A stretch of 24,322 bases of DNA from UMGS1696 sp964430105 (GTDB taxonomy: Bacteria; Bacillota; Clostridia; Oscillospirales; CAG-272). The stretch is taken from contig CAYSEF010000029.1 of the NCBI GenBank assembly GCA_964430105.1, forward strand, positions 1-24,322, in the 5' to 3' direction. The translations under genes and the position numbers were made by a program. The notes under the pieces are model-generated. The model searched no databases and had not been told where the DNA came from. It was given only the letters and a program-made list of their open reading frames with translations. Positions 1 through 8,632 of this stretch are shown in pieces. Within the stretch, counting starts at the first letter, position 1, and each line of letters opens with the position of its first letter.

Positions 1-52
1 TCACAAAAGAGGCGTTATGCCTGACGTGTTTACCATTTTCAAGCAACACTAA
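1..52 (+). CDS. Possible C-terminal end of an upstream gene (partial)
   Basis: Reading from base 2, the frame is open for 16 codons and ends with TAA at 50-52. The peptide tail ends DVFTIFKQH, and the codons look like those of the neighbouring genes. The next gene starts 30 bases later on the same strand with no terminator between, so an operon is likely. Transglutaminase membrane proteins of this kind often follow a MoxR ATPase and a DUF58 gene (family knowledge). The fragment is too short to identify, and chance is possible. Confidence 0.35.
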   Translation, partial: HKRGVMPDVFTIFKQH

Positions 53-82
53 TTCCCATAAAAATAAAGGAATAAAGATCCT

Positions 83-3000
83 ATGAATAAAGCTTCAAAA
101 ATTAAATTTGGCGGTAAAAAGCATAAGGATGCTACACTGCAACAGAAGATTGATGTTGCACAAAAACGTCGAGCAAAGCAACGTGCTGAAACTGAGCTTG
201 CACCTATTACGATATCTCCTGCAAACGAAATGACAACTATTTACAGTGTTGTAGGTATGTTGCTTCGTGCACTTGTTCTGTTTATCGGCATATTCGGACT
301 GAATATCTTCTTCTGCGATGCTTTACAGATAGTAATACTTAACGGTACGAAATCTGATAATATTGTCCTTTCGACAGGATTTGTAGCACTGTGGAGCTTG
401 CTTGTAACCGTCGTTGCTGTAGCATTATCTTTGCATAAGATTTCACGAGCACTTTCACCGATAGTCGTGGTAGGTGGTGTAGCTGCATATATTTTTGCAA
501 CCTACTCTGATCCAATCGGATATATCACAGAAGCATTCCGCAGATTTTACAATCTTGTCATTGAAAATATGGCAACAGCGGGATATACTACATATATGCA
601 ATATCTCAGCAATAAGCCGTTTTCCTATAATGAAACAGAGCTTATTGAATTTGCAGTTGCACTAATAATTGTGGTATCCGGATGTCTGCTTGCATTGTCT
701 GCAATTGGCAGAGTAAAGGCTCCCGGTGTGATTGCTTTGTGTGCAGTATACATGGTCCCTGTGTTCATGTTCAATATCACAAGAAGTAATAAAGCACTTG
801 CAGTTCTTTTGATATTTATCTGTGGTATAGTTGCACTGTACCTTTTTGATTGTATCTACGGTGGGATTTTTGCTTCCCGTAAAGCGAAAAAAGAGGCAAA
901 GCACGCTGAAAAGCTTGCGAAGAAACAGGCTAAACGAGATGCCAAGTCAGCAAAGCTCAATCTGAAAAATTCTGCGAATACGGCATATAATAATGCACTT
1001 TCGATGGGAATGACTCGCTCTGATGCGAAAAAAGCCCGTGAAGCGGTATATGCAAGAGCTAAAAAAGAGCGTGAGGAGCTGGAAAAAGCTGAGGTTGCTC
1101 GTGTTAAAGCTGAAAAGCTTGCAAAAATCGAAGCTAAAAATGCCGAAAAAGAAGCCAAAAAGTCTGCTAAACTTGCAGAAAAGGAAGAAAAAAAGAAGCT
1201 TCGTGCTCGTGCATTAGCTGTTAAAAAGAACAAGAACAAAGAGGAGGCCGCCTCCGAAGCTGCATCATTGGCGCAGGAAAAGCTCGCTTCAAAGGCTGCT
1301 AAAAAGCTTGCTCGCAAAGAGAAAAATGTCGGTGAGATCGAACGCTTCAAGATACGTTCGGCATCCGGTTTTGCAGGCGGAATGGCAATGATCATCGCTT
1401 GTCTTGCTATATGGATACCTCTACTTGCTATTGACAAAAATTTCCCGATAATCGAGACTATCAATAAACCCATGCAGCTTGCCAGAACCTATGTCACAGC
1501 GTATCTTATGGGTGATGACGTTGACCTCAATTCTCTCGCTATGTATGGTGGTGTAGCTGAACTGAATCCACGTACTGTTGACTTTAATACGCCTCAGTAT
1601 ACCGGTCAGAAGCTGTTCAGCGTTGAAACCGACTATATGGCACCCGTGTATATGAGAAGCTGGATCGGTTCTAACTACGATATGGAAACAGATCACTGGA
1701 CCTCTGCTGATTCGGCAGGTGTACTCGAATACAGAGCAAGATTTGGCAGTGCATATTCTCCTGACAATATCACATATTTCTTTAATAAATATGTTTACCC
1801 GAATGCACTTGACGTAAAGCGTGTAAACCAATATCGAAATCTTGATTCATATGGCTTCCGTGTTTTTCAGGTACATATTACTCGTGAAAGCGGTTCAAGC
1901 AGATTGTTGTTTGTTCCGGCTGTGATGAACGCAGGACTTGGTGTAATGCAACGTGGTTCGATTGATCCGATAGAACAGAAGTATTCTGCTTATTACGACG
2001 GTATTTATTCCTCTCGTTTCTTTGATGAAGGCTCACAATATTCTGTATCGTCATTCAATCCTGTAATGAGATCGCCTGAAGTTGGTCAGAATTACGAAGG
2101 TGCTATAGAGTATTACTATCTTTCACGTCTTTATGCGGATTCTATTGACATAATAGAGAAAGAAATCGAAGGAAATATTCTATTCAAGGAAGACAAGGAA
2201 TATACCTATGAAACGCCGATTGGCGAAATAACACTTCTCGGATATGATTTTTCTCCGATATATACGATGTTTGAAGAAGATGTTGCAGAGATCGGATATA
2301 CTATTAAAGAGCAGTCGTTTGTGGAGCTGTATATGCTCATGACAAAGGCTGAGAGAAATCAGTATAGAAATTCCTATGATACTGAGCTTAATTACCGTGA
2401 TTATGCAACGGAAACATACAGTACCACCTTCGGCAGTGAAGCTATTTCCGACCTTGCAAACCAAATCCTTGCAGATGCGGGTATTGTGATGAATGAAAAG
2501 CCGGTGCATGACAAATCTTACCTTGAGGAGAAAACCGAAAATCAAATCAAGCGTATGTCCGCTGAGGAGAAATACGGTAATTACTATACATCATGGTTTA
2601 CTGACGCACAGACCGGTGATGTTCTTCCAAGACACGATGCTGTAATGGCTGTAATAAATTATCTGCGTAACAATTATACCTATACCCTTGATCCGAATTG
2701 TCCGCAGATTGAGCTTGTCGATGCAGATGGAAATGTAGTTCTCGATGAAAACGGTGAGCCTATTATGGTTGATCATATCACAGCAGACTCAAATCTTGAA
2801 GCATTCTTGTTCGACATCAAGGAAGGCTATTGTGTACATTTTGCAACCTCTGCTGTCGCTATTTTGCGTGAAATGGGATTTGCAGTGCGATATGACGAAG
2901 GTTATATTGCGTCGGGTTACAACAGAAACTATGCTCTTGACGGAGTTGCAAATTATAAGACCAATGTTCGTGACTATGATGCACATTCATGGATTGAGGT

Positions 3001-3664
3001 GTATTATCCCGCAATGGGTTGGATCACTTATGAATGTACTCCATCGTATGCTGCCGAAATGTACGATTCTGTGACAAGCGAAGAGTCAAGCACAGGCGGT
3101 ATAGATCAAAGTAAAGTAACTGTAAGCAATGAAATTGAGCTTCCTCCGGTAGATGATATTATCCTTGCATTGCCCGAGGAGGAGGTCGATTATACAGCAA
3201 TCATTGTTGTGATAGCTGTTGTTGTTGCACTCTTGATTATTGCATCAATAGTATGGGCGGTACTTAAAGTTCGTGCTTCTCGTGCTATTGAAAAAAGACG
3301 TAAGCTCGTTGAGGATTCAAGAAGTGAGCTTCGCTGGAATGCCGGTGAAACTGATATTCACGAATCTGCAAGAGCTATTACAGATTGCATTTTTGATATA
3401 TTCAATGCGCTTGGCTGTCCTCATGAAACAGGTGAGCTGCCGAGTGAATATGCAATTCGTATCGACAAAGATTATACAGACATTTCAAAGCATAAGATCA
3501 CCGATATAATGGCGATAATTGAAAAAGAAGAATTCGGTGGCACGGTAACTTATCGTGAGCTTTGCAGAATGGCTGAATATCTTGGCGAGATTCAAAGCTC
3601 TGTTTATGCGGCACTTCCTGCATCACAGAAGCTTAGAATGCGCTACTTCATGAACGTTATTTAA
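83..3664 (+). CDS. Membrane-anchored transglutaminase-like protein with Lys/Ala-rich insert
   Basis: This is a 1193-residue integral membrane protein. About six helices lie within residues 55-262. A very basic Lys/Ala/Glu stretch follows (about 264-424, probably cytosolic and helical), then a seventh helix (about 429-449). A large outside region contains a transglutaminase-like core at about 845-990. The last helix is about 1038-1062, followed by a soluble tail resembling the DUF4129-type ends of such proteins. The likely catalytic residues are Cys917 (EGYCVHFA), His968 (DAHSWIEVYY) and an acidic residue near Glu984 (ITYECTPS). These proteins are usually taken to act on peptides or proteins outside the membrane; the substrate here is unknown. 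An AAGG site stands about 12 bases before the ATG. mrnC follows 27 bases later, probably co-transcribed. The charged insert is unusual for the family. Confidence 0.85.
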   Translation: MNKASKIKFGGKKHKDATLQQKIDVAQKRRAKQRAETELAPITISPANEMTTIYSVVGMLLRALVLFIGIFGLNIFFCDALQIVILNGTKSDNIVLSTGFVALWSLLVTVVAVALSLHKISRALSPIVVVGGVAAYIFATYSDPIGYITEAFRRFYNLVIENMATAGYTTYMQYLSNKPFSYNETELIEFAVALIIVVSGCLLALSAIGRVKAPGVIALCAVYMVPVFMFNITRSNKALAVLLIFICGIVALYLFDCIYGGIFASRKAKKEAKHAEKLAKKQAKRDAKSAKLNLKNSANTAYNNALSMGMTRSDAKKAREAVYARAKKEREELEKAEVARVKAEKLAKIEAKNAEKEAKKSAKLAEKEEKKKLRARALAVKKNKNKEEAASEAASLAQEKLASKAAKKLARKEKNVGEIERFKIRSASGFAGGMAMIIACLAIWIPLLAIDKNFPIIETINKPMQLARTYVTAYLMGDDVDLNSLAMYGGVAELNPRTVDFNTPQYTGQKLFSVETDYMAPVYMRSWIGSNYDMETDHWTSADSAGVLEYRARFGSAYSPDNITYFFNKYVYPNALDVKRVNQYRNLDSYGFRVFQVHITRESGSSRLLFVPAVMNAGLGVMQRGSIDPIEQKYSAYYDGIYSSRFFDEGSQYSVSSFNPVMRSPEVGQNYEGAIEYYYLSRLYADSIDIIEKEIEGNILFKEDKEYTYETPIGEITLLGYDFSPIYTMFEEDVAEIGYTIKEQSFVELYMLMTKAERNQYRNSYDTELNYRDYATETYSTTFGSEAISDLANQILADAGIVMNEKPVHDKSYLEEKTENQIKRMSAEEKYGNYYTSWFTDAQTGDVLPRHDAVMAVINYLRNNYTYTLDPNCPQIELVDADGNVVLDENGEPIMVDHITADSNLEAFLFDIKEGYCVHFATSAVAILREMGFAVRYDEGYIASGYNRNYALDGVANYKTNVRDYDAHSWIEVYYPAMGWITYECTPSYAAEMYDSVTSEESSTGGIDQSKVTVSNEIELPPVDDIILALPEEEVDYTAIIVVIAVVVALLIIASIVWAVLKVRASRAIEKRRKLVEDSRSELRWNAGETDIHESARAITDCIFDIFNALGCPHETGELPSEYAIRIDKDYTDISKHKITDIMAIIEKEEFGGTVTYRELCRMAEYLGEIQSSVYAALPASQKLRMRYFMNVI

Positions 3665-3691
3665 TGTTCATTTGGAAATAGAAAGGAAAAT

Positions 3692-4093
3692 ATGGCAAAT
3701 AACGAAAATCTTACACTGGATCAGATATCAGCAGCGAATCTTGCGTATCTTGGCGACTGTGTATATGAGCTTTATGTCAGAGAATATCTCGTAAAAAAGT
3801 GCTGTCAAAAGCCGAGCGTTGAATCACTGAAATATGTTACTGCTCATGTACAGAGTGGAGTTGTTGAAAAAATTCTTCCGCTTCTTACTGATGAAGAAGA
3901 ATCGGAATACAAGCGTGGTCGAAATATAGGCCATTCTAACATTCCGAAATCAAGCACAGCGGCGGAATATCGCAGAGCTACGGGGCTTGAAACGCTGTTT
4001 GGTTGGTTATATCTGAACGGAAAGCACGACAGACTTCGTGAGTTGTTTGATTTGGCTTTCAGTGATACCTGCTCAGACAAGGAAACAGAATAA
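3692..4093 (+). CDS. mrnC: Mini-ribonuclease III
   Basis: This 133-residue protein has the RNase III catalytic fold without a double-stranded RNA-binding domain, the size and pattern of mini-RNase III, which matures 23S rRNA ends in Firmicutes. The signature LAYLGDCVYELYVREYL lies at about residues 17-33 and contains the catalytic Asp22. A conserved YKRGRN block (about 68-73) and an AEYRRATGLETLFGWLYL helix (about 90-107) follow; the latter carries the second acidic cluster. The AAAGGA ribosome site is well placed. The gene sits 27 bases after the transglutaminase gene and ends at a strong terminator. In many Clostridia mrnC lies between cysS and rlmB; here rlmB is about 13 kb away. Confidence 0.93.
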   Translation: MANNENLTLDQISAANLAYLGDCVYELYVREYLVKKCCQKPSVESLKYVTAHVQSGVVEKILPLLTDEEESEYKRGRNIGHSNIPKSSTAAEYRRATGLETLFGWLYLNGKHDRLRELFDLAFSDTCSDKETE

Positions 4094-4101
4094 CTATGCA
4101 G

Positions 4102-4139
4102 ACACATCGGCAGAAAAAACTCTGTCGGTGTGTTTTTTT
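4102..4139 (+). terminator. Rho-independent terminator after mrnC
   Basis: A 13-bp stem (4102-4114 with 4121-4133, two G-U pairs) encloses a six-base loop and runs into a T tract at 4133-4139. It starts 8 bases after the mrnC stop codon. Confidence 0.9.
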
Positions 4140-4185
4140 GCGAAAAAATTCACAAAATCACCGTAAAATGGAAAAAAATCTGTAT

Positions 4186-4191
4186 TATAAT
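4186..4191 (+). promoter_or_regulatory. Possible -10 box for the FliB-like gene
   Basis: A perfect TATAAT stands 35 bases before the ATG of the FliB-family gene and just after the mrnC terminator. No convincing -35 is visible at the right distance. Confidence 0.4.
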
Positions 4192-4226
4192 ACACCCGTT
4201 TGAAATTTTTATACAACAGGTGATAT

Positions 4227-5399
4227 ATGAAAATAACACACGATTTCCTAATGCCCGAATACTACACACGATTTTCCTGCAAGATGGGAGGTTGCAGAAG
4301 TGCTTGCTGTGTAGGATGGCCAATTTCGGTGTCAATGGAAAATTATTTCAGACTTCTTGGTATTGACTGTTCAAAATCGTTACGTGATAGACTTGATATA
4401 GCTCTCAGAATAGTAGATAACCCTACAAAGGATCGTTACGCACAATTCTCGCCTCGATACGACGGAAATTGCCCACTGAGACTTGATGATGGAAGATGTG
4501 CAATTCACGCTGATCTCGGAGAGGCGGTGCTGCCGGATATATGCCGTCTTTATCCTCGTGGTATAAGGGCAGATCATTGTTACGAATGTTCTTGTGCAAA
4601 CAGCTGTGAGGGTGTGCTGGAGCTGTTGTTTTCTGAGAAAGAGCCGATAAAGTTCGTAAATCAATCGCTTTCAGTTGATATAACTGATAATAAAGCACAT
4701 AAATCAATGTTTGATACACTTGGCAGAGGGCAGGATATACGCCTTTGTCTGATAAAATTTTTGCAGGACAGACGATATCCACTTACTAAAAGACTCTTGA
4801 ATCTGTACCCGATAATAGATGAATTTGAAACAGCGATGAAAAATAAAGATAGCGAAGCGATAGATGCTATCATATCTCGTGTTGAGCGTAGAGAAGCGGA
4901 TGTTTCAGGTGAGCTTGAATGTAACGAAGGTAAATTTCTTCGAGGATTTGATGTAATAAAGAACATCGTAATGTGGATAGATGATCGTCATGGCAGTGTT
5001 AAGGATTACGCAGATCATGCGATAAAATACTATGGCGATGACGATGTTGCAGGTAGATACAGAGAGGCGGAGGAGCATTTTGAAGAATTGTTCCCGAATT
5101 CAGAAGCATGGTTCGAGAATATGCTTGTAAATCATATGTTTTTCTCGCGCTTTCCATTGCAGGAACGTCCTGTTACCTTTGAAAATGAATATATTGCATT
5201 GTGCTCTGAATATGCGATACTTCGTTTTGTTACAATTGGTTGGATGGCTGATAAGAACTCTCTATCTGATTTTGTTGATGTTTGTGCTGCCGCTTTTCGC
5301 ATTATCGATCATACTGAATTTGAGCCGTATGCCGCTATTTTGCTTAAGAAATTTGGTATAAACAATCGCGAAAACCTTGAAACCCTGCTTGTTTTGTAA
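4227..5399 (+). CDS. fliB: Flagellin lysine-N-methylase (FliB) family protein
   Basis: This 390-residue protein has the Cys pattern of the FliB family. Cys18, 23, 27 and 28 lie in FSCKMGGCRSACCVGW. Cys82 and Cys91 lie in NCPLRLDDGRCAIH. Cys106 lies in DICRLYPRG, and Cys118, 121, 123 and 127 follow. FliB proteins methylate lysines on flagellin in Salmonella and probably bind an iron-sulfur cluster through these cysteines (family knowledge). No flagellar or chemotaxis gene is in the window, so the target may be another protein. The start has only a weak AGGTGA site. The gene follows the mrnC terminator and is probably transcribed alone. Family membership is fairly sure; the flagellin substrate is not. 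Confidence 0.8.
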   Translation: MKITHDFLMPEYYTRFSCKMGGCRSACCVGWPISVSMENYFRLLGIDCSKSLRDRLDIALRIVDNPTKDRYAQFSPRYDGNCPLRLDDGRCAIHADLGEAVLPDICRLYPRGIRADHCYECSCANSCEGVLELLFSEKEPIKFVNQSLSVDITDNKAHKSMFDTLGRGQDIRLCLIKFLQDRRYPLTKRLLNLYPIIDEFETAMKNKDSEAIDAIISRVERREADVSGELECNEGKFLRGFDVIKNIVMWIDDRHGSVKDYADHAIKYYGDDDVAGRYREAEEHFEELFPNSEAWFENMLVNHMFFSRFPLQERPVTFENEYIALCSEYAILRFVTIGWMADKNSLSDFVDVCAAAFRIIDHTEFEPYAAILLKKFGINNRENLETLLVL

Positions 5400-5449
5400 A
5401 TTTATACAGTAATTATGAAAAAAACTGCGTTATTTTACCACTATTGCCA

Positions 5450-5478
5450 TTGATTTTTTCTCTATTGTGTGGTATTAT
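5450..5478 (+). promoter_or_regulatory. Sigma-A promoter of homoserine dehydrogenase
   Basis: The -35 is TTGATT (5450-5455), the spacer is 17 bases, and the -10 is TATTAT (5473-5478) with TG at the extended -10 position. The leader to the ATG at 5531 is only about 45 bases, too short for a T-box, so amino-acid control by leader RNA is unlikely. Confidence 0.75.
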
Positions 5479-5530
5479 ATATAAACGTAATCTATCATAC
5501 AATATAGATAGAATTTATAACGAGGTATAT

Positions 5531-6742
5531 ATGAAGTTTATAGCGATAATCGGATACGGCGTAGTAGGCGGTGGTATTACTGCTGTTCTTGAAGCGAACC
5601 GTGACAAAATTTCGGGAGTAGTCGGCGATGATGTTGATGTGAAATACATTCTTGATCTCCGCGATTTTCCTGATTCACCCTATGCTGACAGAGTCGTGCA
5701 CGAAATTACTCCTATTCTTGAAGATAAAGAAGTTGAGTTGGTTTGCGAAACAATGGGTGGCTCTCATCCTGCTTTTGAATTCTCGATGCAGTGCATGAAA
5801 GCCGGAAAATCTGTTGTAACGTCGAACAAGGAAGTCGTTGCTAATTACGGTGATGAACTTCTTGCGTGTGCAAAAGAAAACGGTGTGTCATATCTCTTTG
5901 AAGCAAGCGTTGGCGGAGGTATTCCGTGTATTCGTCCATTCCTTACATCTCTTGCAGGTGAAACTGTATCTAAGGTCAGCGGTATAGTTAACGGAACTAC
6001 AAATTATATCCTCACAAAAATGAAGGATGAGGGCAGAGATTTTGACGATGTTCTCAAGGAAGCACAGCTGCTCGGTTTTGCAGAGGCTAATCCATCAGCT
6101 GATATTGATGGCATAGATGCAAAGAGAAAGATTATGATTCTCTCAGCTCTTGCGTCCGGTGTTCTTCCCGAAAATGATGAGGTTTATGCAGAAACTCTTA
6201 GAAATATCACATCGCACGATATTGTTGCCGCTACAAAGCTCGGTGGAGAGGTAAAGCTCATTGCTGAAGCTCAGATCGGTGAACAGCTCGAAGCGTATGT
6301 TTGCCCCATGATCGTTACACATGAAGATCCTTTGGCACATATTTCCGATGTCTACAATGGCATTTCGGTAACAAGTCCTGTTTCCGGTGATATCATGTAT
6401 TACGGTAGAGGTGCAGGTCGTTATCCTACTGCCGGTGCGGTAGTTTCTGATGTGTGTGCAATTCTTTCAGGTGCTGCGAAGGCTGAAAAGATTCCTGTAT
6501 TTGTAAAGAAAGCGGGTCTTGTTAAGCCGTTTAACGAGATAAAGTTCACTTATTATATTCGTGCAGAAGTAAGCTCATCTGTCCTCTGTGATGCTCTCAG
6601 CCACGCTTGTGACGATGTTAAGGTTATTTCCAATGAGAACGGTATCGTTGAAGTTACTGCAGGTAGAATGACACTGTCCGAGCTTAACATGGCTGTAGAA
6701 GGTGTAAATGTACTCTCTGTAATCAGAATAAAGAATAAATAA
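5531..6742 (+). CDS. hom: Homoserine dehydrogenase
   Basis: This 403-residue enzyme reduces aspartate semialdehyde to homoserine with NAD(P)H, the branch point to threonine and methionine. It has an N-terminal dinucleotide-binding loop GYGVVGGG (8-15), SNKE (98-101), FEASVGGGIP (123-132) and NGTTNYIL (154-161). The substrate/catalytic block is ADIDGIDAKRK (190-200), and GRGAGRYPTAGAVVSD (292-307) follows. The last 65 residues resemble a short ACT regulatory domain, suggesting threonine feedback. I chose the ATG at 5531 because GAGG lies 5 bases upstream and the Rossmann fold begins at once; a start 87 bases earlier would include the promoter. No thrB or thrC is adjacent, so the gene stands alone between its promoter and a shared terminator. 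Confidence 0.95.
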   Translation: MKFIAIIGYGVVGGGITAVLEANRDKISGVVGDDVDVKYILDLRDFPDSPYADRVVHEITPILEDKEVELVCETMGGSHPAFEFSMQCMKAGKSVVTSNKEVVANYGDELLACAKENGVSYLFEASVGGGIPCIRPFLTSLAGETVSKVSGIVNGTTNYILTKMKDEGRDFDDVLKEAQLLGFAEANPSADIDGIDAKRKIMILSALASGVLPENDEVYAETLRNITSHDIVAATKLGGEVKLIAEAQIGEQLEAYVCPMIVTHEDPLAHISDVYNGISVTSPVSGDIMYYGRGAGRYPTAGAVVSDVCAILSGAAKAEKIPVFVKKAGLVKPFNEIKFTYYIRAEVSSSVLCDALSHACDDVKVISNENGIVEVTAGRMTLSELNMAVEGVNVLSVIRIKNK

Positions 6743-6836
6743 GCAGTTTTATATTATTAAATTCCGGTGTCGTGAATTACGATGTAGCTGTTATTTATTT
6801 TGATTTACTGAATTGTATTGAGTTGTAGTTTGATAT

Positions 6837-6890
6837 AAAAAATGGTTGTTGTACTAAGGAAAATTTCCAAAGTGCAACAACCATTTTTTT
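6837..6890. terminator. Bidirectional terminator between hom and the CotH-family gene
   Basis: A long stem pairs 6837-6853 with 6872-6890 (ATGGTTGTTG against CAACAACCAT, flanked by A and T runs). An inner GGAAA/TTTCC stem caps it. T tracts on both strands let it end hom from the left and the CotH-family gene from the right. Confidence 0.88.
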
Positions 6891-6891
6891 A

Positions 6892-8424
6892 TTATCTTCT
6901 GCGATTTTGTGCTTTTGCAACTCGATCATACCAGCCTGTTTCCATTGTTGGAGCATTGTCACCGATATACCATCGTTCGCATAGCCAGTTGTAACGTGCG
7001 CTCATGAAGTCGATTACATACTCGATTTCGTCTGCATGGGTGTATGTTTTAAGCTCACCACGGTCGTGATAATCGAGGGATGCAGGCCATCTTTTGTAGT
7101 TGAGAACTACTGATTCAGCTATTAATTCGTCATGTACGTACCATTCGTTGAAGAACCACTCAAGCATTCCGTTGTCCACAAGCTCAGTCCAGCGTTTGCT
7201 TAAAAGATCATAGAAATCATCGTCCTGCATCAGAGTGACATACCATTCTGCTGACCACGATTCACCGGCTTGAGCCACATGATAACCATCGGGATTCATC
7301 ATATATGGAGTAGCCTTCTGATTTGCCATACAGGTGTCATAATCCCAAACCGGTCCCATATGAATCAGTCCGTCATTGCCAATATAGCAGTAACAGCTTG
7401 TAGTAAAGCCTGAATCGTAGTTTTTAACAAATTCGTTGATGATGTACCAGTCAATGAATGAGTCAACGTCAATATAACGTGAGTAATATTCATATCCCTT
7501 AGTTATGGCAATATCTGCTTTAATAAACTGTACCTTGAATTTTTCGAGGTTTTCCTTCTTTTTTTCAGCACCGATATCATCCTCGTCGGGCTCTTTATAT
7601 GTGATATGAACTCCACTCGGACATTCGATACAGTAAGTGCAGTCACCGTGACGGAATTGACGTTCGATTTCAAATAAACCGCCGATATCATCGTTAATGT
7701 TTACACGCTGACTGTTGATTTGAATTTTTTCAATGAGGAGATAGTTTCCGTGATATTCTCCGTTGAAATACAGGTCGATGTGTTTACATTCGGGGGCAAA
7801 TTCCATTCCTATCATACGAGAGAATGTCAGCGTTATGTAGTTGCGCATTAGTGTTCTGTCGTTGTAGTTTGCGATGAGTATCCAGCTTTTTGCAGCACCC
7901 ATTCCCAGAAGATCAGCTTGTTCGGATAGATTAAGCGCATAGGTCTTTTTATCCGACATATTCCATGAATAATTTCCACGTCCTTTGATACTGAGGGGCT
8001 GTTCAAAAATGCCTTCTCCGTTTTCAACAAGAGTGTAGGTTGCACCGGATGGTACACCATGTTTGATATCTTTGACTTTTTTGTTATTATCGAGATTGAT
8101 ATACAACGTAGGAATATCTGTCAGTTGAGGATATTTTTCAGCTTCTTCTGTGGTAAAGGTGTGATTTAAGTCATTTGCGAGAATCTGTATAGGAGATTCT
8201 ACAGGGCCAAGGCGGACTTCGTTATGTGAAGCATCAGACTCATTGCCGATTTGCGAAGATTCTGCTGTTATAATCGAGTCATTTTCCGTTTCGGTGTGTT
8301 CGTCGGTGTTGGCAGGGGATGATTCAGCTTGCGCCTGTGGCAGAACAAAGCTTACAGCAACTGCGACAACACATACTGCAACCAGAAAAACTATAGAAAG
8401 TGTCAGCTTTTTCGATTTATCCAT
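6892..8424 (-). CDS. Exported CotH-kinase family protein
   Basis: This 510-residue protein has an N-terminal hydrophobic signal or anchor (about 7-30). A Ser/Thr/Glu-rich linker (about 34-75) precedes a CotH-type domain (about 100-480). Typical marks are IKGRGNYSWN (146-155), a KTYALNLSE strand (about 160-168), NYLLIEKIQIN (about 227-237) and the acidic WDYD (360-363), probably metal-binding. CotH proteins are atypical protein kinases; Bacillus CotH phosphorylates spore-coat proteins (family knowledge). Export and a vegetative-type promoter argue against a spore-coat role here. Many gut Clostridia carry CotH domains in secreted or cellulosomal proteins. GGAGG lies 10 bases before the ATG. The substrate is unknown. 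Confidence 0.85.
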   Translation of the reverse strand: MDKSKKLTLSIVFLVAVCVVAVAVSFVLPQAQAESSPANTDEHTETENDSIITAESSQIGNESDASHNEVRLGPVESPIQILANDLNHTFTTEEAEKYPQLTDIPTLYINLDNNKKVKDIKHGVPSGATYTLVENGEGIFEQPLSIKGRGNYSWNMSDKKTYALNLSEQADLLGMGAAKSWILIANYNDRTLMRNYITLTFSRMIGMEFAPECKHIDLYFNGEYHGNYLLIEKIQINSQRVNINDDIGGLFEIERQFRHGDCTYCIECPSGVHITYKEPDEDDIGAEKKKENLEKFKVQFIKADIAITKGYEYYSRYIDVDSFIDWYIINEFVKNYDSGFTTSCYCYIGNDGLIHMGPVWDYDTCMANQKATPYMMNPDGYHVAQAGESWSAEWYVTLMQDDDFYDLLSKRWTELVDNGMLEWFFNEWYVHDELIAESVVLNYKRWPASLDYHDRGELKTYTHADEIEYVIDFMSARYNWLCERWYIGDNAPTMETGWYDRVAKAQNRRR

Positions 8425-8477
8425 TAAGGGAATTCCTCCATATCTTATGGGAAATATGTGATATTAAAATCTATGAT

Positions 8478-8506
8478 ATTTTATCATAACGCAGATAAAA
8501 TGTCAA
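8478..8506 (-). promoter_or_regulatory. Sigma-A promoter of the CotH-family gene
   Basis: On the minus strand a perfect TTGACA (8501-8506), a 17-base spacer and TAAAAT (8478-8483) preceded by TGA form a near-consensus extended -10 promoter. It lies 54 bases before the start codon. Confidence 0.85.
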
Positions 8507-8594
8507 TCAGTGGACAAAATTGTTTACTATTTTAAGACAAAATATACAAAAATATAAGAATATTCAGTTACTAATGACGAAATCAGAGTAACAA

Positions 8595-8623
8595 AAAAGT
8601 CCGAAGTAAAGCCACGGACTTTT
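8595..8623 (-). terminator. Terminator after the pantothenate kinase-like gene
   Basis: AAAAGTCCG (8595-8603) pairs with CGGACTTTT (8615-8623) around an 11-base loop. On the minus strand it ends in a T run (8593-8598). It starts 10 bases past the stop codon. Confidence 0.85.
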
Positions 8624-8632
8624 AAGAAAATT

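Noticed and set aside
856..1473. 205-codon open frame on the minus strand
   Set aside because: It is the complement of the Lys/Ala-rich insert of the transglutaminase gene; AAG/AAA/GCT codons leave few stops on the other strand. No ribosome site and only Ser/Phe/Ala-rich sequence.
5479..5530. T-box or amino-acid riboswitch before hom
   Set aside because: The leader is about 45 bases with no T-box sequence or terminator hairpin.
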